Origin: Candida dubliniensis CD36
Lineage: Eukaryota; Ascomycota; Pichiomycetes; Serinales; Debaryomycetaceae
DNA length: 64,000 nt
Assembly (NCBI RefSeq): GCF_000026945.1
Contig: NC_012867.1
Location: forward strand, 1,488,001 to 1,552,000
Direction of reading: 5' to 3'
Shown here: piece by piece, positions 53,577 to 63,695 of the stretch
How positions within the stretch are numbered: position 1 is the first letter of the stretch
Layout of the letters: every line of letters begins with the position of its first letter
The notes under the pieces: generated by a model
Seen by the model: only the letters and a program-made list of their open reading frames with translations
What the model was told of the DNA's origin: nothing
Database searches by the model: none
Position numbers and translations under genes: made by a program

Positions 53577-55160
53577 ATGATAACACGCCAGCCTTATAGG
53601 AAACTTTTTAGAAATATTCCAATCACAAGAGCATTCTCACATTCACATTGGCGAATACTGAAAGCTGAAAAAGAGTCTCAAGTCGATTCTTCATCGACTC
53701 CACCTCCACATACGGATGATTTGTATTTTGGAAAGTTCACGAAAGAGGAGTACGAGGATGCCAAAAAGATAATTCAAGAGCAAATATCAAGACTAGAAGG
53801 ACAAATCAAAGGTGATTATAATATTCGTGAGAATTTAGGCAAGTTTTCACAATTCCCTGAGCCAGCGTCACATGATTCCAAACCAGTCAAGATTGAAAAT
53901 CTTAGTGATTTCTTTCGTCAAACAATCAAATTAACAGGTCCTATTCCATTGAGTACCTATATGAGACAATGTTTGACACATCCGGAGTTTGGTTACTATA
54001 CAACCAGGAACCCATTAAGTTTACGAACCGGTGATTTTATTACGTCTCCAGAAATTTCTTCTGTGTTTGGAGAGATGATTGGCATTTGGTATTTTAGTAT
54101 TTGGCAACAGCAAAAATATCCAAAATCAATCAGGTTTATTGAATTTGGTCCTGGTAAAGGTACATTGATTCATGACATTATGAAAACATTCAATAAGTTT
54201 GTGGAAAAATTGTTACCCAGTGACCAAAAGCGGCCAAAAATTGAAATTGCGTTAATTGAAGCTTCTCGTGTATTACGTAAAGAACAATGGAAATTATTAT
54301 GTAACCCTCAAGATCCCATGGATACTACAGAAGAAGGATATAATAGGTCAATTTCAAAGTGGGGTAATGACATAATTTGGTTGGATACAGAGAAGGATAT
54401 CAAGCAAGGTGATAAGAATGTGGCAAACTTCATAGTAGCTCATGAATTCTTTGATGCGTTACCTATAAAAAGTTTTATTCGTGAAGAGAAGGGATGGAGA
54501 GAATTGGTGGTTGAACATACACCCAGTGTCAACAACACCCAACCCAAATTGGAAGAGTCAAAGAGTTCTACAAGAGCTGATAAAGTTGAGACGGACAATC
54601 TGTTAGATACTGAATTCCACTTGACAATTTCTCCAAAAGAAACACCATCTTCAATGATACCACAAATTAGTAAAAGATATCGAGATTTACCTGTGGGTAC
54701 AAGAATTGAGATTTGTCCGGATGCAGAACTATACATTATGAAAATGGCAAAGTTGTTGAGCGACAGTAACGACAAAGGGGCAATATTAGTTATAGATTAT
54801 GGAACTGAAAATGAGATTCCAGAGAACTCGTTACGTGGAATTTATCAACACAAATTTGTTTCTCCATTTTGGAGCCCTGGTGAAGTTGATTTATCAATCG
54901 ATGTGGATTTTCAAGCGTTGAAACAATTGACCGAAGGGATAGTCAATGCTTATGGTCCCGTTAAGCAAGGTGACTGGTTGCATAATATTGGAATTGGATA
55001 TAGAATTGACCAATTGCTAAAAAAGAATCAACAGGACCCTAATGTACAAGATAAGATATACGGCGCATATAGAAGACTCACTGATAGCGAACAAATGGGT
55101 AGCATTTACAAATTTATGGCATTATTACCAAAAGGGTCCAACAATCCACCTGGATTTTAA
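53577..55160 (+). CDS. Mitochondrial complex I assembly methyltransferase (NDUFAF7/MidA family)
   Basis: The 527-residue protein is predicted to methylate an arginine of a complex I core subunit in the matrix and help early assembly. A basic, Arg-rich N-terminus without acids (MITRQPYRKLFRNIPITRAF) looks like a mitochondrial presequence. The family core begins near 120 (GPIPLSTYMRQCLTHPEFGYY, split here as GPIPLSTYMRQ and CLTHPEFGYY) and includes GDFITSPEIS, the SAM-binding motif EFGPGKGTL (about 188-196), AHEFFDALPIKSF and VIDYGTE. Residues about 315-345 are a low-complexity insert not shared with bacterial members. The family is absent from Saccharomyces, which lacks complex I; its presence fits a Candida with NADH:ubiquinone oxidoreductase. 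Confidence 0.9.
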   Translation: MITRQPYRKLFRNIPITRAFSHSHWRILKAEKESQVDSSSTPPPHTDDLYFGKFTKEEYEDAKKIIQEQISRLEGQIKGDYNIRENLGKFSQFPEPASHDSKPVKIENLSDFFRQTIKLTGPIPLSTYMRQCLTHPEFGYYTTRNPLSLRTGDFITSPEISSVFGEMIGIWYFSIWQQQKYPKSIRFIEFGPGKGTLIHDIMKTFNKFVEKLLPSDQKRPKIEIALIEASRVLRKEQWKLLCNPQDPMDTTEEGYNRSISKWGNDIIWLDTEKDIKQGDKNVANFIVAHEFFDALPIKSFIREEKGWRELVVEHTPSVNNTQPKLEESKSSTRADKVETDNLLDTEFHLTISPKETPSSMIPQISKRYRDLPVGTRIEICPDAELYIMKMAKLLSDSNDKGAILVIDYGTENEIPENSLRGIYQHKFVSPFWSPGEVDLSIDVDFQALKQLTEGIVNAYGPVKQGDWLHNIGIGYRIDQLLKKNQQDPNVQDKIYGAYRRLTDSEQMGSIYKFMALLPKGSNNPPGF

Positions 55161-55429
55161 CAGGTATAGAATTATGAGAAGTCTGAAATACCATATTTAT
55201 TTATTGGATTATTATAATCAGTAATAGCACCTATATGTATGTTATATAGAAAAAAAAAAAAGAAAAACATAGGAGAATTGCACGATAATGAGAATCAACT
55301 CTCTCATAGCAAAAAAAACCACCGAAAAAAAAAAAAAAAATAACCTGGAGCAAATAGTATTCAATTCAGGCTATCAATTTACATCACCAATAAAACAACG
55401 ATAACAATAATAATAATACTAGAATAACA

Positions 55430-55906
55430 ATGGTATCTGAAGATTGGAGAAGCATAGATATTGATGCATTAGAGCCAGATTCCCATTTAACAAAAGAAGA
55501 TTTACTTCCAACCGATATTCCACCAACTACCATTGAACAAGTCCAACAAGTTGCCAATCAAATCCGATCTAACTTATCATCTGGACAGTTTCAACAAGCA
55601 TTGAGCTTGGCATTAGACAATGTCCCGTATGTGGCTGATCTGAACACAAAAGAATTACATTCAAAAACTGTATTTGAAGTGTTGTGTTCAATTCGTAATA
55701 ACAACAATTTGAATGATTTGACTGGATTCGTCAAATCGTTGAGTAGTGAACAACAAGATGTTTTGGTCAAATATTTATATAATAACATGTCAAGTCCTTA
55801 CGGACAGAAGCAAGGTGGATTGTTATTGAATTGGTTTGAGAAAACAATTGAGGTGACTGGAGTTGGTTCTATTGCCCGGTATTTGACGGATAGAAGAACT
55901 GTTTAA
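55430..55906 (+). CDS. ARC15: Arp2/3 complex subunit 5
   Basis: This 158-residue protein is the ARPC5/p16 subunit of the Arp2/3 actin-nucleating complex, acting at cortical actin patches and endocytosis. It is all-helical, with an acidic N-terminus (WRSIDIDALEPD) and the conserved C-terminal core LVKYLYNNMSSP...LLNWFEKTIEVTGVGSIARYLTDRRTV (given here as fragments), which is typical of ARPC5. Length matches yeast Arc15 (154 aa). No intron is needed. It lies 270 bases after the NDUFAF7-like gene and converges on the kinesin-like gene. Confidence 0.93.
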   Translation: MVSEDWRSIDIDALEPDSHLTKEDLLPTDIPPTTIEQVQQVANQIRSNLSSGQFQQALSLALDNVPYVADLNTKELHSKTVFEVLCSIRNNNNLNDLTGFVKSLSSEQQDVLVKYLYNNMSSPYGQKQGGLLLNWFEKTIEVTGVGSIARYLTDRRTV

Positions 55907-56124
55907 AGAGATCCAAGTGTTTTATGAATGGTGATCATGAAGACTGAAACTGTTACACAGTTTAATATTGGATACAATAGTAATGACAGTTTTGAAATAA
56001 GTAGGTAAGTATGTCATATACATATATATATATATTAGAAAACTCAAAGCGATATATCAATAAAGAACAAAAACAAGAAAACGTATTTTTTGAAAAATAA
56101 AAAAGAAGAAATTATAAGAAATTT

Positions 56125-59100
56125 TCAATCTACTGTAGCTAAATCAGGACTACCAAATTTTGGTGATGTGGGTTTATCATTTTTTGAATTTTGGGAATTA
56201 ACTTTTTTCAATGGCGAAGTTGCATTATTCAATAACGGTTGTAAAACATGTCTTTTATTGATAGATTGTGTAATAGCCATATTAGTGCTTTCTTCATTTG
56301 TGTCGAGAGGCTCGTTATCGTAATCTGTGTCAGCATCACCATTAGTAATCTTACCGCTCAATTCAGCAACTACTGCAGCATGCTTTTTAGTGAGACTATT
56401 ATCCAACAGATTTATCCCATTTTGAGTAGTCGACTTTTCTTCCAATTTTGTTTTCGTATCATCCAATTCCTCTATATGTTTTCTAATAGAAGCTATTTCT
56501 TCACCTTTTTCACTCAATTGTAAATCTTTTTCCGTGACTAATTGATTTAATTTTTCAATTTGATTCTCATACTCCTGTCCTTCATCCTTTCTCAATTGCT
56601 TTTCAATCGCTAGATCAGATTCCAAATCAAATTTCATAGACTGAAACTTGGTTTCATAATTTTTCAAATTCTCTGCTGACTCAGCTGACTCCTTTTGCAA
56701 TTGATCAATCTTGGATTTGTAAGCAACAATTTCATTTTCGTACTCCAATTTTAATGACTGTAATGTATTCTTTTCGGATTCGGCATTTTTGAGTTGGGAG
56801 GTCAATTCTTCAATTTCCTCATTTAAAGAATCAATAATACTCTTTGCTTTGTTCTCGTGTTCGTTATTGATTTCCTCGATGCTTTCATTGTGCAGTTCTT
56901 GAATGTCCTTGATTGTTTGTTGATGCTTTTCCTCCATTTCTTTGATAATGTGATCTTTAGTTTCTTTCACTTGTTTCTCGTGATCACTCTTTAACTCTTG
57001 AATAAGCCTCTCGTGACTTTGATTCAATTCCTTAAGCTGTCCATCTTTGCCAGCAGACTCTTTAAGTAGCTTCTCAATTTCAGCCTTCAACTCTTGATGA
57101 ACTAGTTCAGCTTGATCATACTTGATTTGTGTCGTCTCAATTTGCTTTTTTAATTCTGAAGATTCAGCACCAAGGGTCGAAAATTGTTTAGAAATTTCTG
57201 TTAATTGATTCTTCAATGCCTGGTTATCGGCTTCAAGTTCAGTTTTGTTCTTTACTAGTTTTTCAATCTCCAACTGATCCCTTTGTTTATTTGCTAAATG
57301 TTCTTCCGTTAATTTTTGTTGGTTTTGTTCAAGAGTTCCATATTTTATTTCCCAATTTCGATCAATCTTTGCATTTTGATCTTTTAATGAGTTTATATAA
57401 ATCTTTGACTGTTCAATGGATTGTTGCAACAGTTTTTCCTTGTCAGCAGAAACTCCATGCAATTGTTCCAATTGTTCGTTCTGTTCAATTTCCTTACGAT
57501 GTAAATCTTGTTGTAATTTCAGTAGATTATTAGACAATTCCTCTACCTTTAATTCTTTCAACTCTTTCAATTCTGTTACTTGGTCGAGCTTTTTATTTTG
57601 GATTTCTCGTTCCTCTTCCAGTTTGCTTAAACTTGCCTTGAGAGATTCAATTTGACTTTTCAAATCATTGATAACATCAGACGTGTCGGTAAGCTTATAA
57701 TCAGATTCACTTTTTTCTTTTGCTGCATCACTTAACTGAGCTTCCAACTCTAGAATTCTTGCGCAATCCCTATCATGGGTGGTTTTCAAATTATCTAACT
57801 CCTCTTCCACTTGTTGTTTGGATTCAGCTTCAGCAATCAATTCTTTGGTAAATTGTTGTACATGAGATTCATGCTTGGAAAGCAATTGTGTTTCCACCAA
57901 TTTGAATTTCTCAGTCAAATCTTTTGAAATTTTCTCAATTTGTAATTCATGTTCATTAACTAATTCTTTGATCTGGTCATTCTTTACATTTTCCAAATCA
58001 ATTTGCTTTTGCTTGAGTTCAGAAAGCTGTGCATCTAAATCATTCAACACCACAATTATTCCAGCTGCTTCTTGTTTAAAAGCAAGAAAATCTTGTTTCA
58101 AATCCTTAATTGAGTCAACATATTTTTTGTGTAATACTCGTTTTTCATTTTGCAAATTTTCAATTTGTAAACAACATTCGTGATGAGAGTCACTGTCAGT
58201 ATAAGTATCAGGGCTGGAAGTTCTCAGAGCTAAATTCTTTAAGTAGATTTTCGAGTTTTTTTCAATAAAAGGATTTGAATCAACTGATTGACTCAAGGGA
58301 CTGTTTTTTAACCTTACTCGTTTGTTGAGCGCCATCTTATCGGGACTGTTGCCGTTAATCCTTGATCTTTTCGAAAAGTTTTTGGGACTATGGCGACTGG
58401 ATGATAAAGTAGGTCTGGTGTAGCTGGGGACTCTTCTAATTTGCTTGACAACAGTTTCGTTGTTTGTTTTTGCCAAGGAGTTCACTGATGAATTAGTTGG
58501 TGGTTCATAGTTTTTGACGAAATCTGAAACATTTGTCAAGCTTGGATCAATCAAGCTTGGATCTCCATAAGGATCCAAATTTAAAACGATTTTCAATTTT
58601 TGGTTTTTGGAAATGAAGTTGGATATCAAATTATCTGATTTGCTAACATTTTTGTGATTGACTATCAATTGAGTAATTGATGCATTATCTGAATTGGCAA
58701 AAGCATTTGAGGAAGTGGTAGCCATCAGATCAACAAATGTGGTTCTTGTATTTTGATAATAAAAGGTAACCACAAGACAGCTACGGGACGAGTTGGAGTT
58801 CACTTCTGTTGGCTGAGTAGATCTTCTACTCATAATCAATTTTAAAGCATCAGGGGTGTATTTAGCTCTTTTTAAAGTACTTTCCAAACTGCTGAGTTGA
58901 AGCTTTTTAAATTCGGATGCTGAGTCTACCAAATCGTTAATTTTTCTAAGTTTTGTAATTTCAAAGGAACTAATAAAAGCTTGAGTTTCAAAATTTTTCA
59001 CTTTTGCAGCTATTAATTGCTTCAAAAGAGTGGTTTTACCACTTCCTGTGGGTCCCACCAACACGACACATGAACTTGATTTATCGTCAATCAATTCAGG

Positions 59101-59259
59101 GTAAGCAGTAGCTGATGCGCCAAATATTTTCTCAAACTCATAGGTGTTTTCGTTAAACTTGATTTCTTTAGCTGAAACTTCAGTGAAACGAGGCAGATTG
59201 TCATTTGCATCAGTATGCAATCCATTTATTTTAAGATATAGAGGAATGGTTGCTGTCAT
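56125..59259 (-). CDS. Degenerate kinesin-like coiled-coil protein
   Basis: The N-terminal part of this 1044-residue protein resembles a kinesin motor core. EFEKIFG is followed by a complete P-loop GPTGSGKT (69-76), and a switch I-like NSNSSRS (154-160) by FVDLMATT (175-182), where real kinesins have the switch II VDLAGSE. Segments between are much shorter than in working motors. Residues about 210-370 are Ser/Pro/Arg-rich. Residues about 370-960 form a nearly continuous Glu/Lys/Gln-rich coiled coil, and the tail is Asn/Ser/Pro-rich. It may be a non-motile, microtubule- or dimer-associated kinesin relative. Other coiled-coil ATP-binding proteins are possible, since the switch II Gly and Glu are missing. 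Confidence 0.65.
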   Translation of the reverse strand: MTATIPLYLKINGLHTDANDNLPRFTEVSAKEIKFNENTYEFEKIFGASATAYPELIDDKSSSCVVLVGPTGSGKTTLLKQLIAAKVKNFETQAFISSFEITKLRKINDLVDSASEFKKLQLSSLESTLKRAKYTPDALKLIMSRRSTQPTEVNSNSSRSCLVVTFYYQNTRTTFVDLMATTSSNAFANSDNASITQLIVNHKNVSKSDNLISNFISKNQKLKIVLNLDPYGDPSLIDPSLTNVSDFVKNYEPPTNSSVNSLAKTNNETVVKQIRRVPSYTRPTLSSSRHSPKNFSKRSRINGNSPDKMALNKRVRLKNSPLSQSVDSNPFIEKNSKIYLKNLALRTSSPDTYTDSDSHHECCLQIENLQNEKRVLHKKYVDSIKDLKQDFLAFKQEAAGIIVVLNDLDAQLSELKQKQIDLENVKNDQIKELVNEHELQIEKISKDLTEKFKLVETQLLSKHESHVQQFTKELIAEAESKQQVEEELDNLKTTHDRDCARILELEAQLSDAAKEKSESDYKLTDTSDVINDLKSQIESLKASLSKLEEEREIQNKKLDQVTELKELKELKVEELSNNLLKLQQDLHRKEIEQNEQLEQLHGVSADKEKLLQQSIEQSKIYINSLKDQNAKIDRNWEIKYGTLEQNQQKLTEEHLANKQRDQLEIEKLVKNKTELEADNQALKNQLTEISKQFSTLGAESSELKKQIETTQIKYDQAELVHQELKAEIEKLLKESAGKDGQLKELNQSHERLIQELKSDHEKQVKETKDHIIKEMEEKHQQTIKDIQELHNESIEEINNEHENKAKSIIDSLNEEIEELTSQLKNAESEKNTLQSLKLEYENEIVAYKSKIDQLQKESAESAENLKNYETKFQSMKFDLESDLAIEKQLRKDEGQEYENQIEKLNQLVTEKDLQLSEKGEEIASIRKHIEELDDTKTKLEEKSTTQNGINLLDNSLTKKHAAVVAELSGKITNGDADTDYDNEPLDTNEESTNMAITQSINKRHVLQPLLNNATSPLKKVNSQNSKNDKPTSPKFGSPDLATVD

Positions 59260-60601
59260 GGTATGAATTTGAAGACAATTACCATAAAGAAAGCAAATAA
59301 AGAAAATAAAGAAAAATATATAAAGTCAAAGACAGAAAAATAGGAATACGACCAAGTAATTATATAATAGAGAGTGGTTTCAGGGGAAGAAGAAGAAGAG
59401 TTGGTTGTGCTCACGAAAATTAATTTTAAATCATTTTCTTATTAAACGAAAAATAACAACAACATAAAAATAAGCTTATATCGCGTACAAAATCAAAACA
59501 AATCAAAGTTTTAGTTAACCTTACTACAACCCTTTTTCTCTCTCTCTCTCTTCGATATCACTGCGATTCATCAGACACTCTGACATATGTGTTGACAGAT
59601 CGAATTTTATAACAATACTTTCGAAAAGTGTTGTAAGTACAGATCTCATGTTATAGTTTGTAATATGTAACCGTTGCTAGCTGTTGAGAAGAACACATGA
59701 TGCAGATCTCGATTATTTGGGCAAACTCAGGGAAAATTACACGAAAGTGGTATAATGCTATCTAGGTCCTCAGCTGGTTGGCTTGCTCAAAATTGCTCTT
59801 TTTGTTAAGCCCTATGCAATTTAGGCTTTTCTTTGTTGAACTACTCGATTGTTAAAATGTAATACGAACATTAAAAGGAAAACAAAGTTGACAGGGTGTA
59901 AAAACAGAAAATCAAACCAGCACACAGTTGCCGGTTCTATTGTTGAGTAAACGCTAAAGGGTTCGTCAAAAATTCAAAAAAACAAAACAATTCAAAACAA
60001 TTCAAAACAAAGCATACCTACAATAGCAACAACAACAACAACAACAACAACAACATCTCATGGACTTTACTGGTGATTGTTTGTAATCCAGCGTCTTTAG
60101 TTGGAAGACAAGTGTAGTAAAAGCCAGGCTAATTGAAATCTTTTTTTTTTTTCTTATTATCTACAACATTCAAAAATGGCCAATTGATTGAGTTGATTTG
60201 TTTAATTCTGTTTCTGACTATAATCACATGAACAATATCCAGGAATTCATGCATATTATGTGTTGATGTATGGCAGTGGCTTGACAAGGATTGGTGATGT
60301 TTCTGTACGTTGCATGTTTAAACGTCTCACATTAAACTAGTTTTAACTCAATTTATTAAGGGAGTCTATATATCCAGTGAAACTTTTATTCTAGATCATA
60401 CTGTTCTGTGGATATCGATCTGTCATTAGGCAACCATTTCTTCATCTACCTGGAAGAACCAATTCAAGCAATTAGCAATAAGGTCGTGTATGGGTGCGAA
60501 TTTCATTCAGTTATTTTTTTTTCTAGTGTATTGGTGAACTAAAAAAACTACAATGCAGTTATAACTTTGTGAATAAATAAAATTACCATACTCCATAGCT
60601 A
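59260..60601. other. Divergent 1.3-kb promoter region (kinesin-like gene and CHZ1)
   Basis: Contains CT repeats (about 59536-59550), CAA repeats (about 60027-60053), an AGGTCGTGTAT copy and T runs (60141-60151). Nothing in it reads as a protein-coding gene. The section 59.58-59.86 kb is less AT-rich and unique, so a small RNA gene is possible, but no box C/D, H/ACA or tRNA pattern was clear. Confidence 0.5.
60481..60491 (+). promoter_or_regulatory. AGGTCGTGTAT motif, copy 3, overlapping a Rap1-like site
   Basis: Exact 11-mer about 110 bases upstream of the CHZ1 ATG, in the same orientation. It runs straight into GGGTGCG; the reverse strand reads GCACCCATACA, close to the yeast Rap1 consensus ACACCCATACA. 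Confidence 0.45.
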
Positions 60602-61096
60602 ATGTCTGACGAAACAAAGCCTATTGAAGAATCTTCAATTGAATCCAATTTGCAACAGGAACAAGATAACGAAAAGGAATCCGTTACCATCTCGGAAGAA
60701 TCCAAGAAAAGAGCTGTTGAACCATCAACAGACAAGAAAAAGAAAAGAAGAAGAAGAAACTACGATGAAGAGGACAAGGAGATAGAAAAGGAAGAAGCAA
60801 AAGAAAAGAGTGGCAAAAATGAGAATGAGGAAGAAGAAGACGATGATGATGAGGATGATGAGGATGACTATGAACAAGGGAAGTTAGAAGATGACGAGGA
60901 AGAGGAAGATGAATTGTTGGAAATTGATGAATCAAATATTATAACAACCGGCAGAAGAACAAGAGGGAAAGTAATTGACTTTACTAAAGCTGCTGAAGAA
61001 TTGGATAAGGAACGTGGGGTGGTGGCAGAAGAAGAAGAAGAGGAAGAGGAAGAAGCAAACGAAGATGATGAATTCAAAGAACAAGTTCAAAATTAA
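60602..61096 (+). CDS. CHZ1: Histone H2A.Z-H2B chaperone
   Basis: Chz1 binds H2A.Z-H2B dimers and delivers them to the SWR1 complex. The 164-residue protein is almost wholly charged: a Glu-rich N-terminus, a basic KKKKRRRR patch (about 46-53, likely NLS) and long Asp/Glu runs (about 76-108). The diagnostic CHZ motif TTGRRTRGKVIDFTKAAEEL (about 115-134) is followed by another acidic run. The motif and its flanking acidic segments identify the family despite low complexity. Length matches yeast Chz1 (153 aa). Confidence 0.9.
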   Translation: MSDETKPIEESSIESNLQQEQDNEKESVTISEESKKRAVEPSTDKKKKRRRRNYDEEDKEIEKEEAKEKSGKNENEEEEDDDDEDDEDDYEQGKLEDDEEEEDELLEIDESNIITTGRRTRGKVIDFTKAAEELDKERGVVAEEEEEEEEEANEDDEFKEQVQN

Positions 61097-61340
61097 GTAG
61101 ATTACTAAATAATTATAATATATGAAAAAAAAATCGAAAAAAACATATACACATAATAATAATAATCAAGTAGTAGTAGCAACAACAACTTAAGCAAATG
61201 CAGAAGCAAGAGCAGAAGCATTAGTGGAAAGACAAACCATAAACATAGATTAAAAAAAAATTGCAAAAAAAAAAAAAACAAAAAAACTTGACTCTAAAAA
61301 TTAAAGGATAAACGAACTGTCTGGGGCTGACCAATTAATA

Positions 61341-62087
61341 TCAGGTGTAAATAAACCCACCATAATTAACACTAACAATTGCTGGATCATAATAGGATGG
61401 AGGTGGTGGTGGCGGCGCTAAATACTGAGTGTGCAGTTGATAAGTAGGTTGGTATTGTTGTTGATATTGATATTGATAGTTGCATTGTTGATGTTGGGGA
61501 TATGGGTTTGAATAAGAATGCTGCAGGTAGCTGATTGGAGAAGAGTATGAATGATGCTGGCTACCGTAGTAATAGGAATCAACTTCAGGTGTGTAGTATG
61601 AAGGAGAGCTTGGTGGCTCAGAATGGCAACTGCCATACTTGTTGACCCACGTCTTCCAACATTGATCCAAAACAGAAATATTTGCTTCATACTTGGTGAC
61701 TGCCAAATTGAACTTAACCTCATTCAACCATTCTCTTTCTTCTCTGTTAAGTACAGAAAGTGGAATACCACTAGCTTGCTCCCAGCTCTTGTTTGTGAAC
61801 GTAGCATCGTCATTCATCTTGTTTGACAACAAAAATGAAACCACCAAGATCTGAAAAATTTCCTGATCTTGCAAATGGTAGATTTCTTTGTTTGAAAAAC
61901 GTTGATTTATGTACTCCAAACCAGCAAGTATAGTTGGGATTGATAAACGTGTAGAGAATAGCAACGACTGAGTAGAGTTCAATAAAAACTCACTCGTTGT
62001 CCTATTCTGTTTAAGAATTCCGTGACAAGCCCATCCAATAAAGGAGGGCATGTCACTTATCTGGTACTCCTGATACTCCTTATCCAT
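61341..62087 (-). CDS. Clg1/Pcl-type cyclin
   Basis: This 248-residue cyclin-like protein has a single cyclin box (about 15-150) with the Pho85-cyclin pattern: LLFSTRLSIPTILAGLEYIN, QILVVSFLLSNKMNDDATFTNKSW (given in fragments: FLLSNKMNDD, TFTNKSW) and GIPLSVLNREEREWLNEVKFNL. The tail (about 165-248) is Tyr/Gln/His/Ser/Pro-rich, like yeast Clg1, with a PPPPPP run. It probably activates a Pho85-type CDK. It is convergent with CHZ1 (245 bases between stops, with A/T runs). It is shorter than yeast Clg1 (452 aa), so orthology is tentative. Confidence 0.75.
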   Translation of the reverse strand: MDKEYQEYQISDMPSFIGWACHGILKQNRTTSEFLLNSTQSLLFSTRLSIPTILAGLEYINQRFSNKEIYHLQDQEIFQILVVSFLLSNKMNDDATFTNKSWEQASGIPLSVLNREEREWLNEVKFNLAVTKYEANISVLDQCWKTWVNKYGSCHSEPPSSPSYYTPEVDSYYYGSQHHSYSSPISYLQHSYSNPYPQHQQCNYQYQYQQQYQPTYQLHTQYLAPPPPPPSYYDPAIVSVNYGGFIYT

Positions 62088-63695
62088 TGTAGAAGGGGGG
62101 TTGGGGTCGGAGGAGGTAGGAGGTATAGTGATGGGTCAGTGGACTGAAGAACAACCTAAAAAAAAAAAAGGACAAAAAAATAATTTTTGTAATGGATATA
62201 TAGTTTTCTTTGTTGATGAAAAAACTTTTTTTTTTTTTCTTCCCTCTCTCACAACTGAGTCAGCGTGCAAATTTGAGAATGTGTGTGTGTCGTTTGTTGC
62301 TGAGCGTGTGGGTGGCGGCGTGGATGGAGATATAGCTGTTTGTGTCACTCAAAAAAAAACTCACTCTTTCTCTTTAAAGCGACATTTACTAATATTGATG
62401 GATGAGTCGACAACAACTAACCGCTGTATACGACATTTCTTCTCCTATTTTGTTGTTTATTCTCGTTGGCAACTGAAAACGCTCACAAAGGAAAAAGAAA
62501 TTCAAATTATTTCTACGATAGGTCGTGTATTACAAGATTGGATTGTGAAAGAAAATAGACTAATAAATATCTATATACAGTCTGTACTGAACTAATGGGA
62601 AGGAAGGAAAGGTGATTCCAACTTAGATATTTTGTTGAGAATAGACTTGAAACAAGGCTAAAAAGTCTGTTATGATTCTGAAATAAATAATAGAAAGAGG
62701 AATATAGAAAAAACTGGCAAAATGGTCCGCAATAACGATAACTTATGTCCTAGAATTCTTTCAAGTGCTGACGACGAAGAAGGCTGGGCTAGATTGTGAT
62801 TATGTAGAAGTTATATTACACAAATTGAGATATTGTCCTTCACCCTGCAAAAAAATAAAAGCAAGAAGGAGATTAATGAATAAATAAAAAGAAACGAAAT
62901 AAATTTTTTTAAATCCTTGTTTTTAGAAATGGACTTTGTTAGATCGCTCAAGGGCGGGCAGGATGGAGTTGGGAGAACACAAAATAATATAGGGAACAGT
63001 CTACCGATTTACTTGAAGGCAGACGGGTCATTTGAATTTTTAGTAACTTAATTCTCTCCGTAGTTTCATAGTAAAGTTGGCAGGTCTAGTGTTCTTTCCA
63101 TTGGATATCTGTGTCGGTATTGACAACCATTTTTGTTGGCACTCGAATTGTATTTATTATTTTCTCTTCAATTTACTTTCATTGTATAGGAAAACCCGTA
63201 AAAGGGTTCTACTAAAATAGTAGTTTTTTTTTTTTTTTTTGGTGCTAGAAGAAGCTCAACAAAACTGTTGTCAATTTGATAACATGGTAAGCAATTCCCC
63301 AAGTAAACATTTGAAAACTTCAGTAATCTAATTCTGATTTAGTTGTGAAGTGTTGCTTCTCTGAAAAAAATAGGAGAGCAATTTGTTGTGTATACATGCT
63401 ACCAACAGTTTAGCTGTTTTTTTTAAAAAAATATCCTCCATTTAAATTACCCCTGACTTGATAGTTTGTAGTCTTTTCTAACTATAGTACTAATATCCAT
63501 CATGATTTAAAAATGATTGGTAATAAAAATCAAAACACCAAGTTGTTGATCTGAAAATCTACTTTATTGTACTTTTTCTTTCAAAATAACAACATTTTTT
63601 ATAAAGTTCATATACGCAATGTACATACATATATATAAAACGTAAAAAAGCCCAGTTTCTGCAAACGATTTTGTTTTTTTTTTGTCTTTTGCAAC
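62088..63695. other. 1.6-kb spacer: cyclin promoter and FAO1 3' region
   Basis: Contains G-rich DNA just upstream of the cyclin ATG (62095-62125), A/T runs (62158-62170, 62225-62240, 63223-63240), an AGGTCGTGTAT copy and TATA-rich DNA near the FAO1 end (63600-63640). A 164-codon plus-strand frame at 62101-62595 passes through the A/T runs and looks like chance. No RNA gene is seen. Confidence 0.5.
62520..62530 (+). promoter_or_regulatory. AGGTCGTGTAT motif, copy 4
   Basis: Exact 11-mer, 433 bases upstream of the cyclin gene and in reverse orientation to it. Confidence 0.4.

Noticed and set aside
45355..55906. Operon-like or functional cluster of plus-strand genes
   Set aside because: Each gene has its own spacer and promoter-like DNA, and functions are unrelated. 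Co-orientation is not evidence of co-transcription here.
62101..62595. 164-codon plus-strand ORF antisense to the cyclin promoter
   Set aside because: It is built from Lys and Phe runs encoded by homopolymers and a Gly-rich start from a G-rich tract. It reads as chance.
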